Numbered from the stretch's first letter, positions 1 to 10,271 are shown. The stretch: 38,643 bases of DNA from Chloroflexota bacterium (GCA_021783095.1 JAJXUG010000035.1:1-38643); one strand, 5' to 3'. The notes: generated from the letters alone by a model not told the origin. Made by a program: numbers and translations.

Positions 1-219
1 CCCGGGCGCCAGCCCGAGGAGCCCCCGCAGCCCGTCCTCGCCCAGCCAGGGCTCGACGCGGTCCAGGTACTCGAGCAGGGCCTCGAACGTCGGCTGGGGG
101 CCCTCGAGCCCGCTGAGGTGGTGGTAGAGGGCGACGACGAGCTCCGGGTCGAGCACGGGCCGCTCGGCCTCCACGCGCGAGATGACCGCGTGCATGAGCA
201 GCGGGTCGAACCGGCTCAC
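1..219 (-). CDS. Hypothetical protein, C-terminus outside window
   Basis: Reading the minus strand from GTG at 219 gives 73 codons without a stop up to the window edge. The peptide starts MSRFDPLLMHAV and is acidic and Leu-rich, which looks like real helical protein. No family is recognised. An in-frame ATG at 319-321 (after a TGA) would add 34 residues, but these are almost all Arg and Pro and look like untranslated sequence, so the later GTG is preferred. It is divergent from the restriction operon. Neither start has a clear ribosome site, so the start is uncertain. Confidence 0.5.
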   Translation of the reverse strand, partial: MSRFDPLLMHAVISRVEAERPVLDPELVVALYHHLSGLEGPQPTFEALLEYLDRVEPWLGEDGLRGLLGLAPG

Positions 220-389
220 CGGCCGGCCCGCCGCCCGAAGGTTCGGCGGCCGCGGACGGCACTGGGCGCGGCTGCGCCGCGGGCGGGTTCGGACACGGGG
301 AGCGGCCCTCCGGGAAGACATTCAGCCGAGTGGCTGGCCGGCCAGCAGAGTGCTTCGAGCAGTTCAGTCTAGGCGTTGGGCCGCCGTGT

Positions 390-401
390 GAACAGGTGTT
401 C
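390..401. promoter_or_regulatory. Candidate SOS (LexA-like) box
   Basis: The sequence GAACAGGTGTTC is a GAAC-N4-GTTC palindrome, the core of the Gram-positive LexA operator. The flanking bases are T and T, not the consensus C and G. It lies about 180 bp upstream of hsdM and 170 bp upstream of the divergent gene at 219. One 12-bp match by eye can be chance. Confidence 0.3.
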
Positions 402-535
402 TATCCACGAGATCCGGCCGGTGGGTGGGGCGTTGTCCACATGTTGGGCGGCGATGGGGATGGGCGGTGGATGCTGCGAGGTCGACTCCGACTTCTCACG
501 GCGCGAGCGGGCAGAAGCGGCTGAGCGCTCCGGGC

Positions 536-565
536 TAGACTCGGCTGACCGACAGAAGTGGGGAG
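536..565 (+). promoter_or_regulatory. Possible -10 and Shine-Dalgarno of the hsd operon
   Basis: TAGACT at 536-541 could be a -10 hexamer. No good -35 is visible 16-18 bp upstream. GGGAG at 561-565 sits 5 bp before the TTG at 571, and this pair fixes the start of hsdM. Confidence 0.35.
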
Positions 566-570
566 CTGAC

Positions 571-2127
571 TTGGCGCGATCTCGGACTACTGGCGCTCGC
601 GACACGGGGGCGAACCTCGGCTTCGAGGCGAAGCTCTGGCAGGCGGCCGATGCCCTGCGCAACAACATGGACGCGGCCGAGTACAAGCACGTCGTCCTCG
701 GGCTGATCTTCCTCAAGTACATCAGCGACGCCTTCGAGGCCAAGCACGCCGAGCTCGAGGCCGACCGCGCGCACGGCGCCGATCCCGAGGACCCCGACGA
801 GTACCGGGCCGCCACGATCTTCTGGGTGCCCAGGGAGGCCCGTTGGACGGCCCTCAAGGCCGCCGCCCCGCAGCCAACGATCGGCACCCTCGTCGACGAC
901 GCGATGGCCGCCATCGAGCGCGACAACCCGTCGCTGAAGGGTGTGCTCCCCAAGGACTACGCGCGGCCCGGCCTCGACAAGGCGCGCCTCGGACAGCTCA
1001 TCAACCTCGTGTCAGACATCGCCCTCGGCGCGCCGGCCGATCGGGCCAAGGACACCCTGGGCCGGGTCTACGAGTACTTCCTCGCCCAGTTCGCCTCGGC
1101 CGAGGGCAAGCAGAGCGGCCAGTTCTACACGCCGTCGCGCGTCGTCCGCGTCCTCGTCGAGATGCTCGCCCCGTACAGGGGCCGCGTCTACGACCCCTGC
1201 TGCGGCAGCGGCGGCATGTTCGTCCAGAGCGAGCGGTTCATCGAGGCGCACGCCGGGCGGATCGGCGACATCAGCATCTATGGCCAGGAGTCGAACTACA
1301 CGACCTGGCGCCTCGCGAAGATGAACCTCGCCATCCGCGGGATCGACGCCCAGATCGCCCACGGCGACACGTTCCACAACGACCGCCACCCCGACCTCAA
1401 GGCCGACTACGTCCTCGCCAACCCCCCGTTCAACGACTCGGACTGGCGGGGCGACCTCCTCCGCGACGACAAGCGCTGGACCTATGGCGTGCCGCCGGCT
1501 GGCAACGCCAACTTCGCCTGGGTCCAGCACTTCATCAGCCACCTTGCGCCGAACGGGACCGCAGGGTTCGTGCTCGCCAACGGCTCCATGTCGTCGAGCC
1601 AGTCGGGCGAAGGCGAGATCCGCAAGAACATCGTCGAGGCGGACCTTGTCGACTGCATGGTCGCCCTCCCGGGTCAGCTCTTCTACTCCACCCAGATCCC
1701 GGTCTGCCTCTGGTTCCTCACCCGAGAAAAGCGCGACGGCCGCTTCCGCGACCGGCGGGGCGAGACGCTGTTCATCGATGCCCGCACGATGGGCTCGCTC
1801 TTGGACCGGACCCACCGCGAGCTGAGCGACGAGGAGATCGCCCGGATCGGCAGCGCCTACCACGCGTGGCGCGGCGACCCAGGCGCCACTGGGTACGCAG
1901 ACGAGCCTGGCTTCTGCCGATCAGGCACGCTCGACGAGATCCGCGGACACAACCACGTCCTCGCGCCCGGCCGCTATGTCGGTGCTGCAGACGCCGTAGA
2001 AGACGAAGAGCCGTTCGAGGACAGGATGCGCCACCTGGCGGCGACGCTGCGGGAGCAGGTCGCAGAAGGCCGACGGCTCGACGCCGCAATCCAGGCGAAC
2101 CTGCGGGAGCTCGGCTTCGGTGGGTGA
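571..2127 (+). CDS. hsdM: Type I restriction-modification system, DNA methyltransferase subunit HsdM
   Basis: N6-adenine methyltransferase subunit that pairs with HsdS to methylate the target and, with HsdR, forms the restriction complex. The protein is 518 aa, usual for the family. The N-terminal helical domain carries the classic stretch from [13 protein letters not shown] to [27 protein letters not shown] motif I is DPCCGSGG near residue 208, followed by the catalytic NPPF near residue 284. The TTG at 571 is chosen because GGGAG precedes it by 5 bp and the conserved domain begins about 15 residues later. An upstream in-frame start at 376 adds non-conserved sequence. It overlaps hsdS by 8 bp, so the two are probably translationally coupled. 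No motif is damaged. Confidence 0.95.
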   Translation: MARSRTTGARDTGANLGFEAKLWQAADALRNNMDAAEYKHVVLGLIFLKYISDAFEAKHAELEADRAHGADPEDPDEYRAATIFWVPREARWTALKAAAPQPTIGTLVDDAMAAIERDNPSLKGVLPKDYARPGLDKARLGQLINLVSDIALGAPADRAKDTLGRVYEYFLAQFASAEGKQSGQFYTPSRVVRVLVEMLAPYRGRVYDPCCGSGGMFVQSERFIEAHAGRIGDISIYGQESNYTTWRLAKMNLAIRGIDAQIAHGDTFHNDRHPDLKADYVLANPPFNDSDWRGDLLRDDKRWTYGVPPAGNANFAWVQHFISHLAPNGTAGFVLANGSMSSSQSGEGEIRKNIVEADLVDCMVALPGQLFYSTQIPVCLWFLTREKRDGRFRDRRGETLFIDARTMGSLLDRTHRELSDEEIARIGSAYHAWRGDPGATGYADEPGFCRSGTLDEIRGHNHVLAPGRYVGAADAVEDEEPFEDRMRHLAATLREQVAEGRRLDAAIQANLRELGFGG

Positions 2128-3343
2128 GTGGCCGCTCGTGAGCCTCGGGGAGGTAGCGCAACTGCTCGCTGGCTACCCGTTCGAGAGTGCCAAGTTCACA
2201 GACGATCCGTCCGCGCCACGGCTACTGCGCGGCGACAACGTTGGGCAGGGAGTCCTGCGCTGGGACGGTGCGAAGCGGTGGCCAGCAGCACTGGACGACG
2301 GGCTCGAACCGTACTGGCTCCAGCCAGATGACGTGATCGTGGCGATGGACAGGCCGTGGATCGAGGCTGGCCTCAAGTTCGCAGCCGTCGGGCGGGCCGA
2401 CCTACCATCGCTGCTCGTCCAGCGGGTCAGCCGCCTCCGGGGATCGGCACGCCTGGATACACGCTTCCTCAGGTATGTGATCGCCGCCTCCGCCTTCACG
2501 AACCACATCCTGGCGGTTCAAACGGGCACCACAGTCCCGCACATCAGCGCACGTCAGATTCTTGGTTACCAGTTCCATCTGCCACCCATCGAAGAGCAGC
2601 AGCGCATCGCCGGCATCCTCGGCGCGCTCGACGACAAGATCGAACTGAATTGCCGAACGGCGGCCAGCCTCGTCGAACTTTGCCGACTCGCCTTCGAGTC
2701 ACGTCTGGAGGAGATCAAGGCCGAACAGCCGGTCGGGCCGCTGATGCTCGGCGAGGTACTGGATGTCCTGGAAACGGGCGGGCGACCGCAAGGCGGCGTG
2801 TCTGGGTACAGCGATGGTGTGCCAAGCATCGGCGCCGAGAGCATCACCGGACTCGGCCAGTTCGACTTCTCGAAGACGAAGTACGTTCCGGAGGAGTACT
2901 TCGCGACTATGCGGCGCGGCAAGCTCGAGAACCGGGACGTGCTCTTGTACAAGGACGGCGGGCGACCGGGCCTCTTCGAGCCCCACGTGACGATGGTTGG
3001 CGACGGCTTCCCGTTCGAGACGGCCGCAATCAACGAGCACGTGTACCGGCTGCGCGCCCGGCCGCCCTACACGCAGACGCTGCTCTACCTGTGGCTCGCC
3101 GGAGCCGAGGCGATGAACGAGATGAGGGTCAAGGGGACAGGCGTCGCCATCCCGGGCCTCAACTCGACGGCACTGAGGTCCATTCACGTCCCGGTGCTGA
3201 GGCCAGATGCCGCCCGCGAGCTTGACCGCATTCTCGAGCCGCTTGTAGCGCGAGTCCTGCTTGCGGCGCGCGAGTCTCGGGTCCTGGCGCGCACGCGCGA
3301 CCTTCTACTCCCACGCCTCCTCGGCACGCCTGAGATGCAATGA
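2120..3343 (+). CDS. hsdS: Type I restriction-modification system, specificity subunit HsdS
   Basis: DNA-recognition subunit that determines the bipartite target. The protein is 407 aa from GTG at 2120, typical of HsdS. It has two target-recognition domains. The first begins [18 protein letters not shown] and ends in the conserved helix around [24 protein letters not shown] (about residues 155-178). The second begins near [16 protein letters not shown] and ends with the second conserved helical region. The first spacer helix has the usual P-x-x-EQ-x-I form; the second is more diverged. The start overlaps the end of hsdM and the stop overlaps the next ATG (ATGA), so the abortive-infection gene is part of the same transcription unit. 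Confidence 0.93.
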   Translation: MGEWPLVSLGEVAQLLAGYPFESAKFTDDPSAPRLLRGDNVGQGVLRWDGAKRWPAALDDGLEPYWLQPDDVIVAMDRPWIEAGLKFAAVGRADLPSLLVQRVSRLRGSARLDTRFLRYVIAASAFTNHILAVQTGTTVPHISARQILGYQFHLPPIEEQQRIAGILGALDDKIELNCRTAASLVELCRLAFESRLEEIKAEQPVGPLMLGEVLDVLETGGRPQGGVSGYSDGVPSIGAESITGLGQFDFSKTKYVPEEYFATMRRGKLENRDVLLYKDGGRPGLFEPHVTMVGDGFPFETAAINEHVYRLRARPPYTQTLLYLWLAGAEAMNEMRVKGTGVAIPGLNSTALRSIHVPVLRPDAARELDRILEPLVARVLLAARESRVLARTRDLLLPRLLGTPEMQ

Positions 3344-4206
3344 GTGCGGTCCGGCTATCCGTGCGGACGCTGAGCCTCATCGCCGAGGTCGTCTGCGGGA
3401 ACGCGGGTGCCGACGAGGTCAGCCTCTCCCCCTATCGGCGCTACGTGGACATCGACGCCTTCTTCGGGCACGACCTTGGCCTGGAGTCTGCCGATCTCGA
3501 GCGCGGGAGTCGGCAGCAGCGGGCGGAGGCGTGGCTAAGGCGATACAACGGCACCGCCGAGCTCGCGAGGATCGTTGAGGCGGCCGTGGGACCGGCGAGC
3601 TTCGCGGGCTCGACCATGGAGCCAGGACCGGCGGTTGCGCATCTCAACGGCGCCCTGCAGGCCGAGGGGTATCGGCTCGTTCGTGTCGGGACGGGCTACA
3701 AGCTCGTGGGCCCGACGATGGTGGAGTTGCCCGCCGCTCAGGGCGGCGGTCCGCTGTCGGACGAGTACGTGCGCGAGCTCGCGGACAAGTGCAGGGTCAA
3801 GCTGGAGACCGGGGACTACGACGGTGCGATCACGAACGCGAGAACGCTGGTCGAGGTGGTGCTCGGCGAGCTTGAAGAGGCGCTGACCGGTGCCCGGAAC
3901 GACTACGCTGGCGACCTCCCGCGGCAGTACAAGGCGGTGTCCCGGATGCTGCGACTCGACGACGACCGGGAGGACCTCGACGCGCGCTTCAAGGACGTCG
4001 TCCGCGGGCTCGTGACGGTCGTGAACGGCCTCGCGCCCCTGCGCAACAAGCTCAGCGACGGGCACGCTCGCGTACGCATGCCGGCACGTCACCACGCGGA
4101 GGTGGTTGTGAACGCCGCGACGACGGTGGCGGTCTTCCTTGGGCAGTCATACCAGGCCCAGGCCAGAGCCGGACGATTCCCCGATCGACCTGCCAGCGGC
4201 CGCTAG
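3340..4206 (+). CDS. Abortive-infection family protein (Abi_C domain)
   Basis: 288-aa protein. Residues about 130-275 match the abortive-infection C-terminal (Abi_C) pattern: an acidic helix with DGAITNARTLVEVVLGELEE, then VNGLAPLRNKLSDGHAR, then RHHAEVVVNAATTVAVFL. Proteins with this domain occur in phage-exclusion systems; the biochemical activity of the domain is not established. The N-terminal 130 residues are not recognised. The ATG overlaps the hsdS stop by 4 bp, so it is co-translated with the restriction genes. Its place between hsdS and hsdR suggests a backup that acts when restriction fails or is inhibited; that role is inferred. Confidence 0.8.
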   Translation: MSAVRLSVRTLSLIAEVVCGNAGADEVSLSPYRRYVDIDAFFGHDLGLESADLERGSRQQRAEAWLRRYNGTAELARIVEAAVGPASFAGSTMEPGPAVAHLNGALQAEGYRLVRVGTGYKLVGPTMVELPAAQGGGPLSDEYVRELADKCRVKLETGDYDGAITNARTLVEVVLGELEEALTGARNDYAGDLPRQYKAVSRMLRLDDDREDLDARFKDVVRGLVTVVNGLAPLRNKLSDGHARVRMPARHHAEVVVNAATTVAVFLGQSYQAQARAGRFPDRPASGR

Positions 4207-4263
4207 AGCGACCTCAACGCCGTCTCACGAATCGGCCGCCGTTGGGGACGTCATCGGGGCCAT

Positions 4264-4309
4264 GCCGTTCTTTACAGCCAGTGTGAAGAACGGCGATTCT
4301 GTAAAGAAC
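4264..4309. promoter_or_regulatory. Three-copy inverted/direct repeat, alternative hairpins
   Basis: GTTCTTTACAG (4267-4277) is an exact inverted match to CTGTAAAGAAC (4299-4309). Between them TGTGAAGAAC (4282-4291) is a near copy of the right arm, displaced by 18 bp. The left arm can therefore pair with the middle copy (13-bp stem 4264-4276/4282-4294, 5-nt loop, one G-T pair) or with the right copy. No T-tract follows, so a simple terminator is unlikely. A multi-site operator or switchable leader structure fits. Confidence 0.5.
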
Positions 4310-4473
4310 ACGCCCCCGGGGAAGCGCGGGGCGCTCTCCTCCTCTGCGAACCTCGGGTGCCTCAGCCGTCGCCGGGACACGCTGCGCCCGCCCTCGGCGG
4401 CTGCAGGGTCAGATCCCGGTGTCGGCCTCCGCGTTTGCGCTCTGGGGCGGTGCCGGACGGCGGGTTTGTCCCA

Positions 4474-4512
4474 AGTTTAGCAGTTGCGCATGACGCGCAG
4501 GATCGCTAAACT
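4474..4512. promoter_or_regulatory. Nested palindrome, candidate operator of the AlbA-type regulator
   Basis: AGTTTAGC (4474-4481) is inverted at 4505-4512, and TGCGC/GCGCA (4485-4489/4495-4499) nests inside. It ends 26 bp before the GTG of the next gene, so a bound protein would block its promoter. Autoregulation by the encoded DNA-binding protein is an inference. Confidence 0.45.
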
Positions 4513-4538
4513 CCGGCGAAACTGCCTGTGAGGGGACG

Positions 4539-6296
4539 GTGGCCGTCGACGTCGCGCGGATCCTGGCCGAGCTCGACAGCAGGCGAACCCCGGCGGAGCT
4601 CGAGAGCCAGACCCTGGAGTTCAAGCAGGACAAGCGGCTGCCCGAGGAGACCGAGCGGGACATCGCCGAGGCCGCCGTATGCCTCGCGAACGGCGCCGGC
4701 GGCACGATCGTGCTCGGCGTCGCCGATCGGCGGACAGGCCCGGACGCCCTCGTCGGCACTGGCCTCGCGATCGACCGGCTCCGCCAGTCCGTCTACGCCT
4801 CGACGCAGCCGGGGCTGCTCGTCGAGGTCCAGGAGCTCGTCCACAGCGGCGTGCGCCTGCTCGTCGTCCGCGTGCCCGAGGGGGTCGACGTCTACGCCGA
4901 CTCGAAGGGCCGCCCGTACCAGCGCATCGGCAACCAGTGCCAGCCGATGCCGGTCGCCGAAGCGACGCGGCTGCGGGAGGAGCGGCTCGGGCACGACTGG
5001 TCCGCGGAGGCGTCGGATCGGGCGCCGGGCGATGTCTCCGCCGCCACGCTCGAGGCGGTCAGGTCGGTCCTCTCCACGCTGCCCGACGAGCGCCAGCGCC
5101 TCGTCTCCCTGACCGACCTCGACCTGCTCCGGGCTCTGGACCTGCTGGCCGGCGACCGCCTGAACCGCGCGGGAGCGCTCCTGCTGCTGCCGGCGGAGCC
5201 GGAGCGGCCGCGCGTCGTCTACCAGTTCCGCCCGACGCCCGGCGGCGAGCCGACCTTCTCCGAGCGCCTCGAGGGCCCGCTCGTGACGTCGTTCGCGCGG
5301 GTCATGGAGGTCGTGCGGACCCGGCTCAACAGCGCGCCCCTCAACCTCCCCGACGGGCAGCAGATCCAGCTCCAGGACTTCCCGGAGCTGGCGGCGCGCG
5401 AGGCGATCGCCAACGGTCTCGTGCACCGCGACTACCGGCTTCCCGGGGCCGTCGCGATCGAGCACTCGCCGGCGGTCTTCGCGGTCACGTCGCCCGGGCC
5501 GCTCGTGTCGGGCGTGACGCCTGAGAACATCCTCACCCATCCGCCCAAGCCGCGGAACCGCACGCTCGCGAACGCGGCCCGTAAGCTCGGATTCGCGGAG
5601 GAGTTCGGGCGCGGGATCGACCGGATCTACATCTCGCTGATCCGGGCCGGGCGCGGCCTCCCGGTCATCGAGAGCGATCCGGGGCAGGTCGCGGTCCGCA
5701 TGGTCGGCGGCGCGCCAAACGTGCACATCGCGCGGTACGTGGCGTCGTTGCCGTCGGTGGAGCGGGACGACACCGACGCACTGCTGGTCCTGTACCGCCT
5801 GTGCTCGACCCGCGTGGTCACGCCACTGACGGTCGCGCCGCTCCTCCAGCGGTCGGAGGCCGAGGCCGCGACGATCCTCGGCAGGCTCGCGGTGGATCCG
5901 CCCGCGATGATCGAGCGGACGCGCCCCGCGCGGGGCGGCGCCGGGCCTGCCTACAAGCTGTCGGGCCCCGCTCTGGCCGCGCTCGGGCCAGCGGTCGCGT
6001 ACCAGGTGCGGAGCATCTCGGACACCGACCGGAAGGTCGTCGCCCACGTCGTGGAGTACGGGAAGATCACGAACCGGACGGTCCAGAATCTGTTCGACGT
6101 CACCGTCCACCCGGCGAACGCCATCATCGACGACCTCGTGCGCCGGGAGGTCCTCGTCAAGACGTCCGCCCAGCAGCGCGGGCCAGGCGTGGAGTACGGG
6201 CCGGGGCCCAAGTTCCCGCATCGCGCCCGCGCGGCTCGGAAGAGCGAGGCGTCGAGGAGTGACGGAGCGACCCTCTGGGACGAGCCCGAACGGTGA
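4539..6296 (+). CDS. AlbA_2/Schlafen-type ATP-binding regulator in a type I R-M locus
   Basis: 585-aa protein. The N-terminal AlbA_2 domain (about 20-150) has the usual LEFK entry ([11 protein letters not shown]) and the [12 protein letters not shown] strand. A GHKL/HATPase-like domain near 280-400 includes [15 protein letters not shown] and [15 protein letters not shown]. The C-terminal third looks like winged-helix DNA-binding segments ([34 protein letters not shown]). Proteins of this layout often sit inside type I restriction loci; their role is unsettled, and transcription control or an ATP-dependent effector is usual speculation. GTG at 4539 follows AGGGG by only 3 bp, so the start could be slightly off. 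The stop overlaps the start of hsdR (GTGA). Confidence 0.8.
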   Translation: MAVDVARILAELDSRRTPAELESQTLEFKQDKRLPEETERDIAEAAVCLANGAGGTIVLGVADRRTGPDALVGTGLAIDRLRQSVYASTQPGLLVEVQELVHSGVRLLVVRVPEGVDVYADSKGRPYQRIGNQCQPMPVAEATRLREERLGHDWSAEASDRAPGDVSAATLEAVRSVLSTLPDERQRLVSLTDLDLLRALDLLAGDRLNRAGALLLLPAEPERPRVVYQFRPTPGGEPTFSERLEGPLVTSFARVMEVVRTRLNSAPLNLPDGQQIQLQDFPELAAREAIANGLVHRDYRLPGAVAIEHSPAVFAVTSPGPLVSGVTPENILTHPPKPRNRTLANAARKLGFAEEFGRGIDRIYISLIRAGRGLPVIESDPGQVAVRMVGGAPNVHIARYVASLPSVERDDTDALLVLYRLCSTRVVTPLTVAPLLQRSEAEAATILGRLAVDPPAMIERTRPARGGAGPAYKLSGPALAALGPAVAYQVRSISDTDRKVVAHVVEYGKITNRTVQNLFDVTVHPANAIIDDLVRREVLVKTSAQQRGPGVEYGPGPKFPHRARAARKSEASRSDGATLWDEPER

Positions 6297-9200
6297 CAAC
6301 CTTCACTGAGTCGATCGTGGAGGAGGCTGCGCTCGCCGTTCTTGGCCGGCTGGGCTGGGCGGTCCTCCACGGGCCCGAGATCGCAGTCGGGACCGCCGCT
6401 GCGGAGCGCTCGGACCCGGCGTACCGCGACGTCGTCCTGGAGCGGCGGCTGCGGGCGGCCCTCGCGCGGCTCAACCCGGGGCTCCCGGCGGCCGCCCTGG
6501 ACGACGCGTTCCGCAAGCTCACGCGGGTGGCCGGGCCGACGCTCATCGAGCGCAACCGGGCGGTCCACCGGATGCTCGTGGACGGCGTGACGGTGGAGTA
6601 CCGCCGGCCCGACGGCTCAATCGCCGGGGCGCAGGCGCACGTCGTCGAGTACGCGCGGCCGCAGGCCAACGACTGGCTAGCCGTCAACCAGTTCACGGTG
6701 GTCGACGGCGGGCACGAGCGCCGGCCCGACGTCGTGCTCTTCCTCAACGGCCTGCCGCTCGCGGTGGTCGAGCTCAAGAACCCGGCCGACGAGCAGGCGA
6801 CGATCCACACGGCGTACCGCCAGCTGGTGACCTACCGGGCCCAGGTCCCGGCGCTGTTCGAGCCGAACGCGGTCCTCGTCACCTCGGACGGGACGACGGC
6901 CCGGATCGGGGCGCTCGGCGCGGGCGAGGAGTGGTTCAAGCCCTGGCGGACGATCGAGGGCAGCGCCGACGCGCCCGCGGCGATGCCCGAGCTCCGCGTG
7001 CTGCTCGAGGGCGTGTTCGAGCACCGCCGGTTCCTCGACCTGCTGCGCCACTTCGTGGTGTTCGATGACGCCGGCGGCGGCGCGATCGCCAAGAAGATCG
7101 CCGGGTACCACCAGTTCCACGCGGTCAACGCCGCGGTCGAGGAGACGATCCGCGCGACCGGCGCGCTCACGGCCGGCCACCTGCGCGCCGCCGAGGAGCG
7201 CGGCCGGTACGAGACGCCCTCCAGCCCCGGAGGCGAGGCGGGCGACCGGCGCGTCGGCGTCATCTGGCACACGCAGGGGTCGGGCAAGAGCCTGACCATG
7301 GCCTTCTACGCCGGCCGGATCGTCCTCGAGCCCGCGATGGCCAACCCGACGCTCGTCGTCCTGACCGACCGCAACGACCTCGACGACCAGCTGTTCGGGA
7401 CGTTCGCCCGCTGCCACGACCTGCTGCGCCAGGAGCCGGTGCAGGCGCAGGACCGCGCCGACCTGCGGGCGAAGCTCGCCGTCGGCTCGGGCGGGGTCGT
7501 GTTCACCACGATCCAGAAGTTCCTGCCCGACGAGCGGGGCGACACCCACCCGGTCCTGTCCGACCGGCGGAACATCGTGGTGATCGCGGACGAGGCGCAC
7601 CGGAGCCAGTACGACTTCATCGACGGCTTCGCCCGCCACCTGCGCGACGCCCTGCCGGGCGCGTCGTTCATCGGCTTCACCGGCACCCCGATCGAGCTCA
7701 CCGACGCCAACACCCGCTCGGTGTTCGGCGACTACATCAGCGTCTACGACATCGAGCGCTCGGTCCGCGACGGCGCGACGGTCCCGATCTACTACGAGAG
7801 CCGGCTCGCGAAGCTCGCCCTCGCCGAGGCCGAGCGCCCCAGGATCGACCCGGCCTTCGAGGAGGTCACCGAGGGCGAGGAGGTCGACCGCAAGGAGCAG
7901 CTCAAGAGCCGCTGGGCGCAGCTCGAGGCGCTCGTCGGGGCCGAGCACCGGGTCCGCCTGGTCGCCGCCGACCTGGTCGCGCACTTCGAGGACCGGCTCG
8001 CGACGATGGACGGCAAGGCGATGGTCGTCACGATGAGCCGGCGGATCGCGGTCGACCTGTACCGCGAGATCGCTGCGCTCCGGCCCGAGTGGGTCGGGAC
8101 GGGCGACGACGACGGCGCGCTCAAGGTCGTGATGACCGGGTCGGCGTCGGACCCGCTCGACTGGCAGGACCACATCCGCAACAAGCCGCGGCGCGAGGCG
8201 CTCGCCGCCCGCTTCCGGAATCCGGGTGACCCGTTCCGGGTCGTGATCGTGCGCGACATGTGGCTGACGGGGTTCGACGCCCCGTCCCTGCACACGATGT
8301 ACCTCGACAAGCCGATGCGCGGGCACGGCCTGATGCAGGCGATCGCCCGGGTCAACCGGGTGTTCCGCGACAAGCCGGGCGGCCTGGTCGTGGACTACCT
8401 CGGCATCGCCGACGAGCTGCGCAAGGCACTCGCGGCGTACACGGAGTCCGGCGGGACCGGGAAGGCCGCGATCGACCAGGCCGAGGCGGTCGCCCTGATG
8501 CTCGAGAAGCACGAGGTCTGCCAGGGCATCTTCCACGGCTTCGACCACCGGGCCTGGGTGACGGGCGACGCCGAGGAGCGGCTCGCGCTGCTCCCGGCCG
8601 CGCAGGAGCACGTCCTCGCGCAGGAGGACGGCAAGGCGCGGCTGCTGCAGGCCGTGACCGAGCTCTCGGCGGCGTTCGCCCTGTCCGTGCCGGCCGACGA
8701 GGCGATCGCGATCCGCGACGACGTCGGCTTCTACCAGGCGGTCCGCGCCGTGCTCGCCAAGAGCGTCGCCGGCGAGCGGAGGACGGACGAGCAGCTCGAC
8801 CACGCGATCCGCCAGATCGTGAGCCAGGCGATCGTGTCCGACGAGGTCATCGACCTCTTCGCCGCCGCCGGCCTGCGGAAGCCCGACATCTCGATCCTGT
8901 CCGACGAGTTCCTCGCCGAGGTCCGCGGCCTGCCCCAGCGCAATGTGGCCGTCGAGCTGCTGCGCAAGCTGCTGGCGGGCGAGATCAGGTCCCGCGGCCG
9001 GCGGAACGTCGTCCAGGCGCGCTCGTTCGCGGACCTCCTCGAGCAGGCGCTCCGCCGCTACCAGAACCGGGCGATCGAGACGGCCCAGGTCATCGAGGAG
9101 CTGATCGCGCTCGCCAGGGAGATCCGCCAGGCGTCGGCCCGCGGCGAGCAGCTCGGCCTCACCGACGACGAGCTCGCCTTCTACGACGCCCTCGAGACGA

Positions 9201-9445
9201 ACGACAGCGCGGTGGCGGTCCTCGGGGAGCCGGAGCTACTGGCCATCGCCCGCGAGCTGACCGAGCAGGTCCGGGCCAACGTCACGATCGACTGGACTGT
9301 CCGCGAGAACGTCCGCGCCCAGCTCCGGGTGCTCGTCAAGCGAATCCTGCGCAAGCACGGCTACCCGCCCGACAAGCAGGCGCGGGCGACCGAGCTCGTG
9401 CTGGAGCAGGCCGAGGTGCTGTCCGAGCTCTGGGCGGTGGCGTAG
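6293..9445 (+). CDS. hsdR: Type I restriction-modification system, endonuclease/translocase subunit HsdR
   Basis: ATP-dependent motor and nuclease of the type I complex, 1050 aa, normal length. The N-terminal nuclease domain has the PD-(D/E)XK signature D146...E160-L-K162 ([18 protein letters not shown]). The SF2 helicase core follows: Walker A in HTQGSGKS (about 326-333), DEAH at 433-436 ([11 protein letters not shown]), motif III-like FTGTPI, and the late motif region [23 protein letters not shown] ending in [10 protein letters not shown]. The C-terminal helical region that docks onto the methylase complex is full length. GTG at 6293 overlaps the previous stop. All catalytic motifs are intact, so restriction should be functional. 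Confidence 0.95.
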   Translation: MTTFTESIVEEAALAVLGRLGWAVLHGPEIAVGTAAAERSDPAYRDVVLERRLRAALARLNPGLPAAALDDAFRKLTRVAGPTLIERNRAVHRMLVDGVTVEYRRPDGSIAGAQAHVVEYARPQANDWLAVNQFTVVDGGHERRPDVVLFLNGLPLAVVELKNPADEQATIHTAYRQLVTYRAQVPALFEPNAVLVTSDGTTARIGALGAGEEWFKPWRTIEGSADAPAAMPELRVLLEGVFEHRRFLDLLRHFVVFDDAGGGAIAKKIAGYHQFHAVNAAVEETIRATGALTAGHLRAAEERGRYETPSSPGGEAGDRRVGVIWHTQGSGKSLTMAFYAGRIVLEPAMANPTLVVLTDRNDLDDQLFGTFARCHDLLRQEPVQAQDRADLRAKLAVGSGGVVFTTIQKFLPDERGDTHPVLSDRRNIVVIADEAHRSQYDFIDGFARHLRDALPGASFIGFTGTPIELTDANTRSVFGDYISVYDIERSVRDGATVPIYYESRLAKLALAEAERPRIDPAFEEVTEGEEVDRKEQLKSRWAQLEALVGAEHRVRLVAADLVAHFEDRLATMDGKAMVVTMSRRIAVDLYREIAALRPEWVGTGDDDGALKVVMTGSASDPLDWQDHIRNKPRREALAARFRNPGDPFRVVIVRDMWLTGFDAPSLHTMYLDKPMRGHGLMQAIARVNRVFRDKPGGLVVDYLGIADELRKALAAYTESGGTGKAAIDQAEAVALMLEKHEVCQGIFHGFDHRAWVTGDAEERLALLPAAQEHVLAQEDGKARLLQAVTELSAAFALSVPADEAIAIRDDVGFYQAVRAVLAKSVAGERRTDEQLDHAIRQIVSQAIVSDEVIDLFAAAGLRKPDISILSDEFLAEVRGLPQRNVAVELLRKLLAGEIRSRGRRNVVQARSFADLLEQALRRYQNRAIETAQVIEELIALAREIRQASARGEQLGLTDDELAFYDALETNDSAVAVLGEPELLAIARELTEQVRANVTIDWTVRENVRAQLRVLVKRILRKHGYPPDKQARATELVLEQAEVLSELWAVA

Positions 9446-9448
9446 GGG

Positions 9449-10081
9449 ATGCCGGACTCCGTCGCCAGGTTCGTAGCCGATCTTGCCCGCGAAAGGCCGC
9501 CCGGGAACTTGTTCAACCAGTATGCGATCGAGGTCCCGGGTCTAGATCGACCGGGCGGTGCGGCCACTCGCTGCGACAACCTGCGCGCGTACCTCGAGCC
9601 CCGGATCGGCGTCCGACTGGCGCTCATTGGCGAGGCACCCTCGGCCCACGGGGCGCGGTTCTCCGGGATCGCGTTCACTGCTGAGCGGTCGCTCCCGCCA
9701 TCTAGGCGAACGAGCGCGGATGGCCTGACGAAGGACGGCTTCGCCGAGCACTCCGCCACCGTCCTGCGAGGCGCGATGGAAGCGGCAGGGATGGATCCCG
9801 CATCGGTCGTCCTGTGGAACGCCATGCCGTTCCACCCCGCTCGAGCCGACGATCCGCTCCGAAACCGTCGCCCAACGGCCGAGGAGCTGGCTCTTGGGCG
9901 CCGATGGCTGGACCGCTTCCTCGTGCTCCTGCAGCCAGGGCTCGTCGTTGGACTCGGGCAGTCGTCGAGGCGTGTGCTCCCGGCCGGCACGCTCGTCCTG
10001 CGCCATCCAGCCAACGGCGGCAAGCCGGGGCTGCAGGCCGGACTCATGGGGCTCGCACTCGAGTTCGGCCTCCGCCGATGA
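9449..10081 (+). CDS. Uracil-DNA-glycosylase-fold protein linked to hsdR
   Basis: 210-aa protein starting 3 bp after the hsdR stop, so part of the same operon. It carries the superfamily pattern: LIGEAPSAHGARFSGIAFT (about 59-77) as the substrate-pocket loop, VLWNAMPFHP (about 121-130) as the following strand/loop, and a C-terminal LRHPANGGK in place of the usual catalytic His loop. The Asp or Asn that activates water in classical UDGs is not evident in the first loop, so the activity may differ. A base-excision or modified-base function linked to restriction is inferred from position. The fold call is fairly secure; substrate and reaction are unknown. Confidence 0.7.
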   Translation: MPDSVARFVADLARERPPGNLFNQYAIEVPGLDRPGGAATRCDNLRAYLEPRIGVRLALIGEAPSAHGARFSGIAFTAERSLPPSRRTSADGLTKDGFAEHSATVLRGAMEAAGMDPASVVLWNAMPFHPARADDPLRNRRPTAEELALGRRWLDRFLVLLQPGLVVGLGQSSRRVLPAGTLVLRHPANGGKPGLQAGLMGLALEFGLRR

Positions 10082-10271
10082 CGGGCCCCCGGCCGACCAC
10101 CGGGCCTGCTCCTCAACGCACGCCTCGGCCCAACGCAGAGGTCGAAGGCCCGCATCCGACGGGAATGACCCCGGCGCGCCATCCCATCCCCTAGCGCGAC
10201 GCCTGGGACGCGCCCTGAGGGGCACGTCGGAGTGTCTAGGCGCGCAGCGACGTTGTGGAAGGGCCGTTGAG

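Larger units (their letters stand above)
220..570. other. Intergenic region upstream of the restriction operon
   Basis: No convincing gene. An open frame extends the hsdM frame upstream to 376, but the residues it would add do not resemble HsdM and are skewed in composition. The region holds a LexA-like palindrome (390-401), a possible -10 hexamer (536-541) and the Shine-Dalgarno sequence of hsdM (561-565). Confidence 0.5.
4207..4538. other. Intergenic region with two palindrome clusters
   Basis: No gene seen. This 332-bp gap splits the restriction locus into hsdM-hsdS-abi and regulator-hsdR-glycosylase. It contains a three-copy GTTCTTTACA-type element (4264-4309) and a nested palindrome (4474-4512) just before the regulator gene, so the second half probably has its own regulated promoter. 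Confidence 0.6.

Noticed and set aside
376-570. Upstream extension of hsdM to 376
   Set aside because: The 65 extra residues do not resemble HsdM, whereas TTG at 571 has a Shine-Dalgarno sequence and starts close to the conserved domain.
4264-4309. Rho-independent terminator for the Abi gene
   Set aside because: Stems are good, but no T-run follows either hairpin.
4506-6299. 597-aa antisense open frame opposite the AlbA-type gene
   Set aside because: Arg/Gly/Pro/Asp-rich shadow of a GC-rich coding frame; no motifs, while the plus strand has clear domains.
6677-8803. 708-aa antisense open frame opposite hsdR
   Set aside because: Third-position GC shadow with skewed composition; hsdR motifs are on the plus strand.
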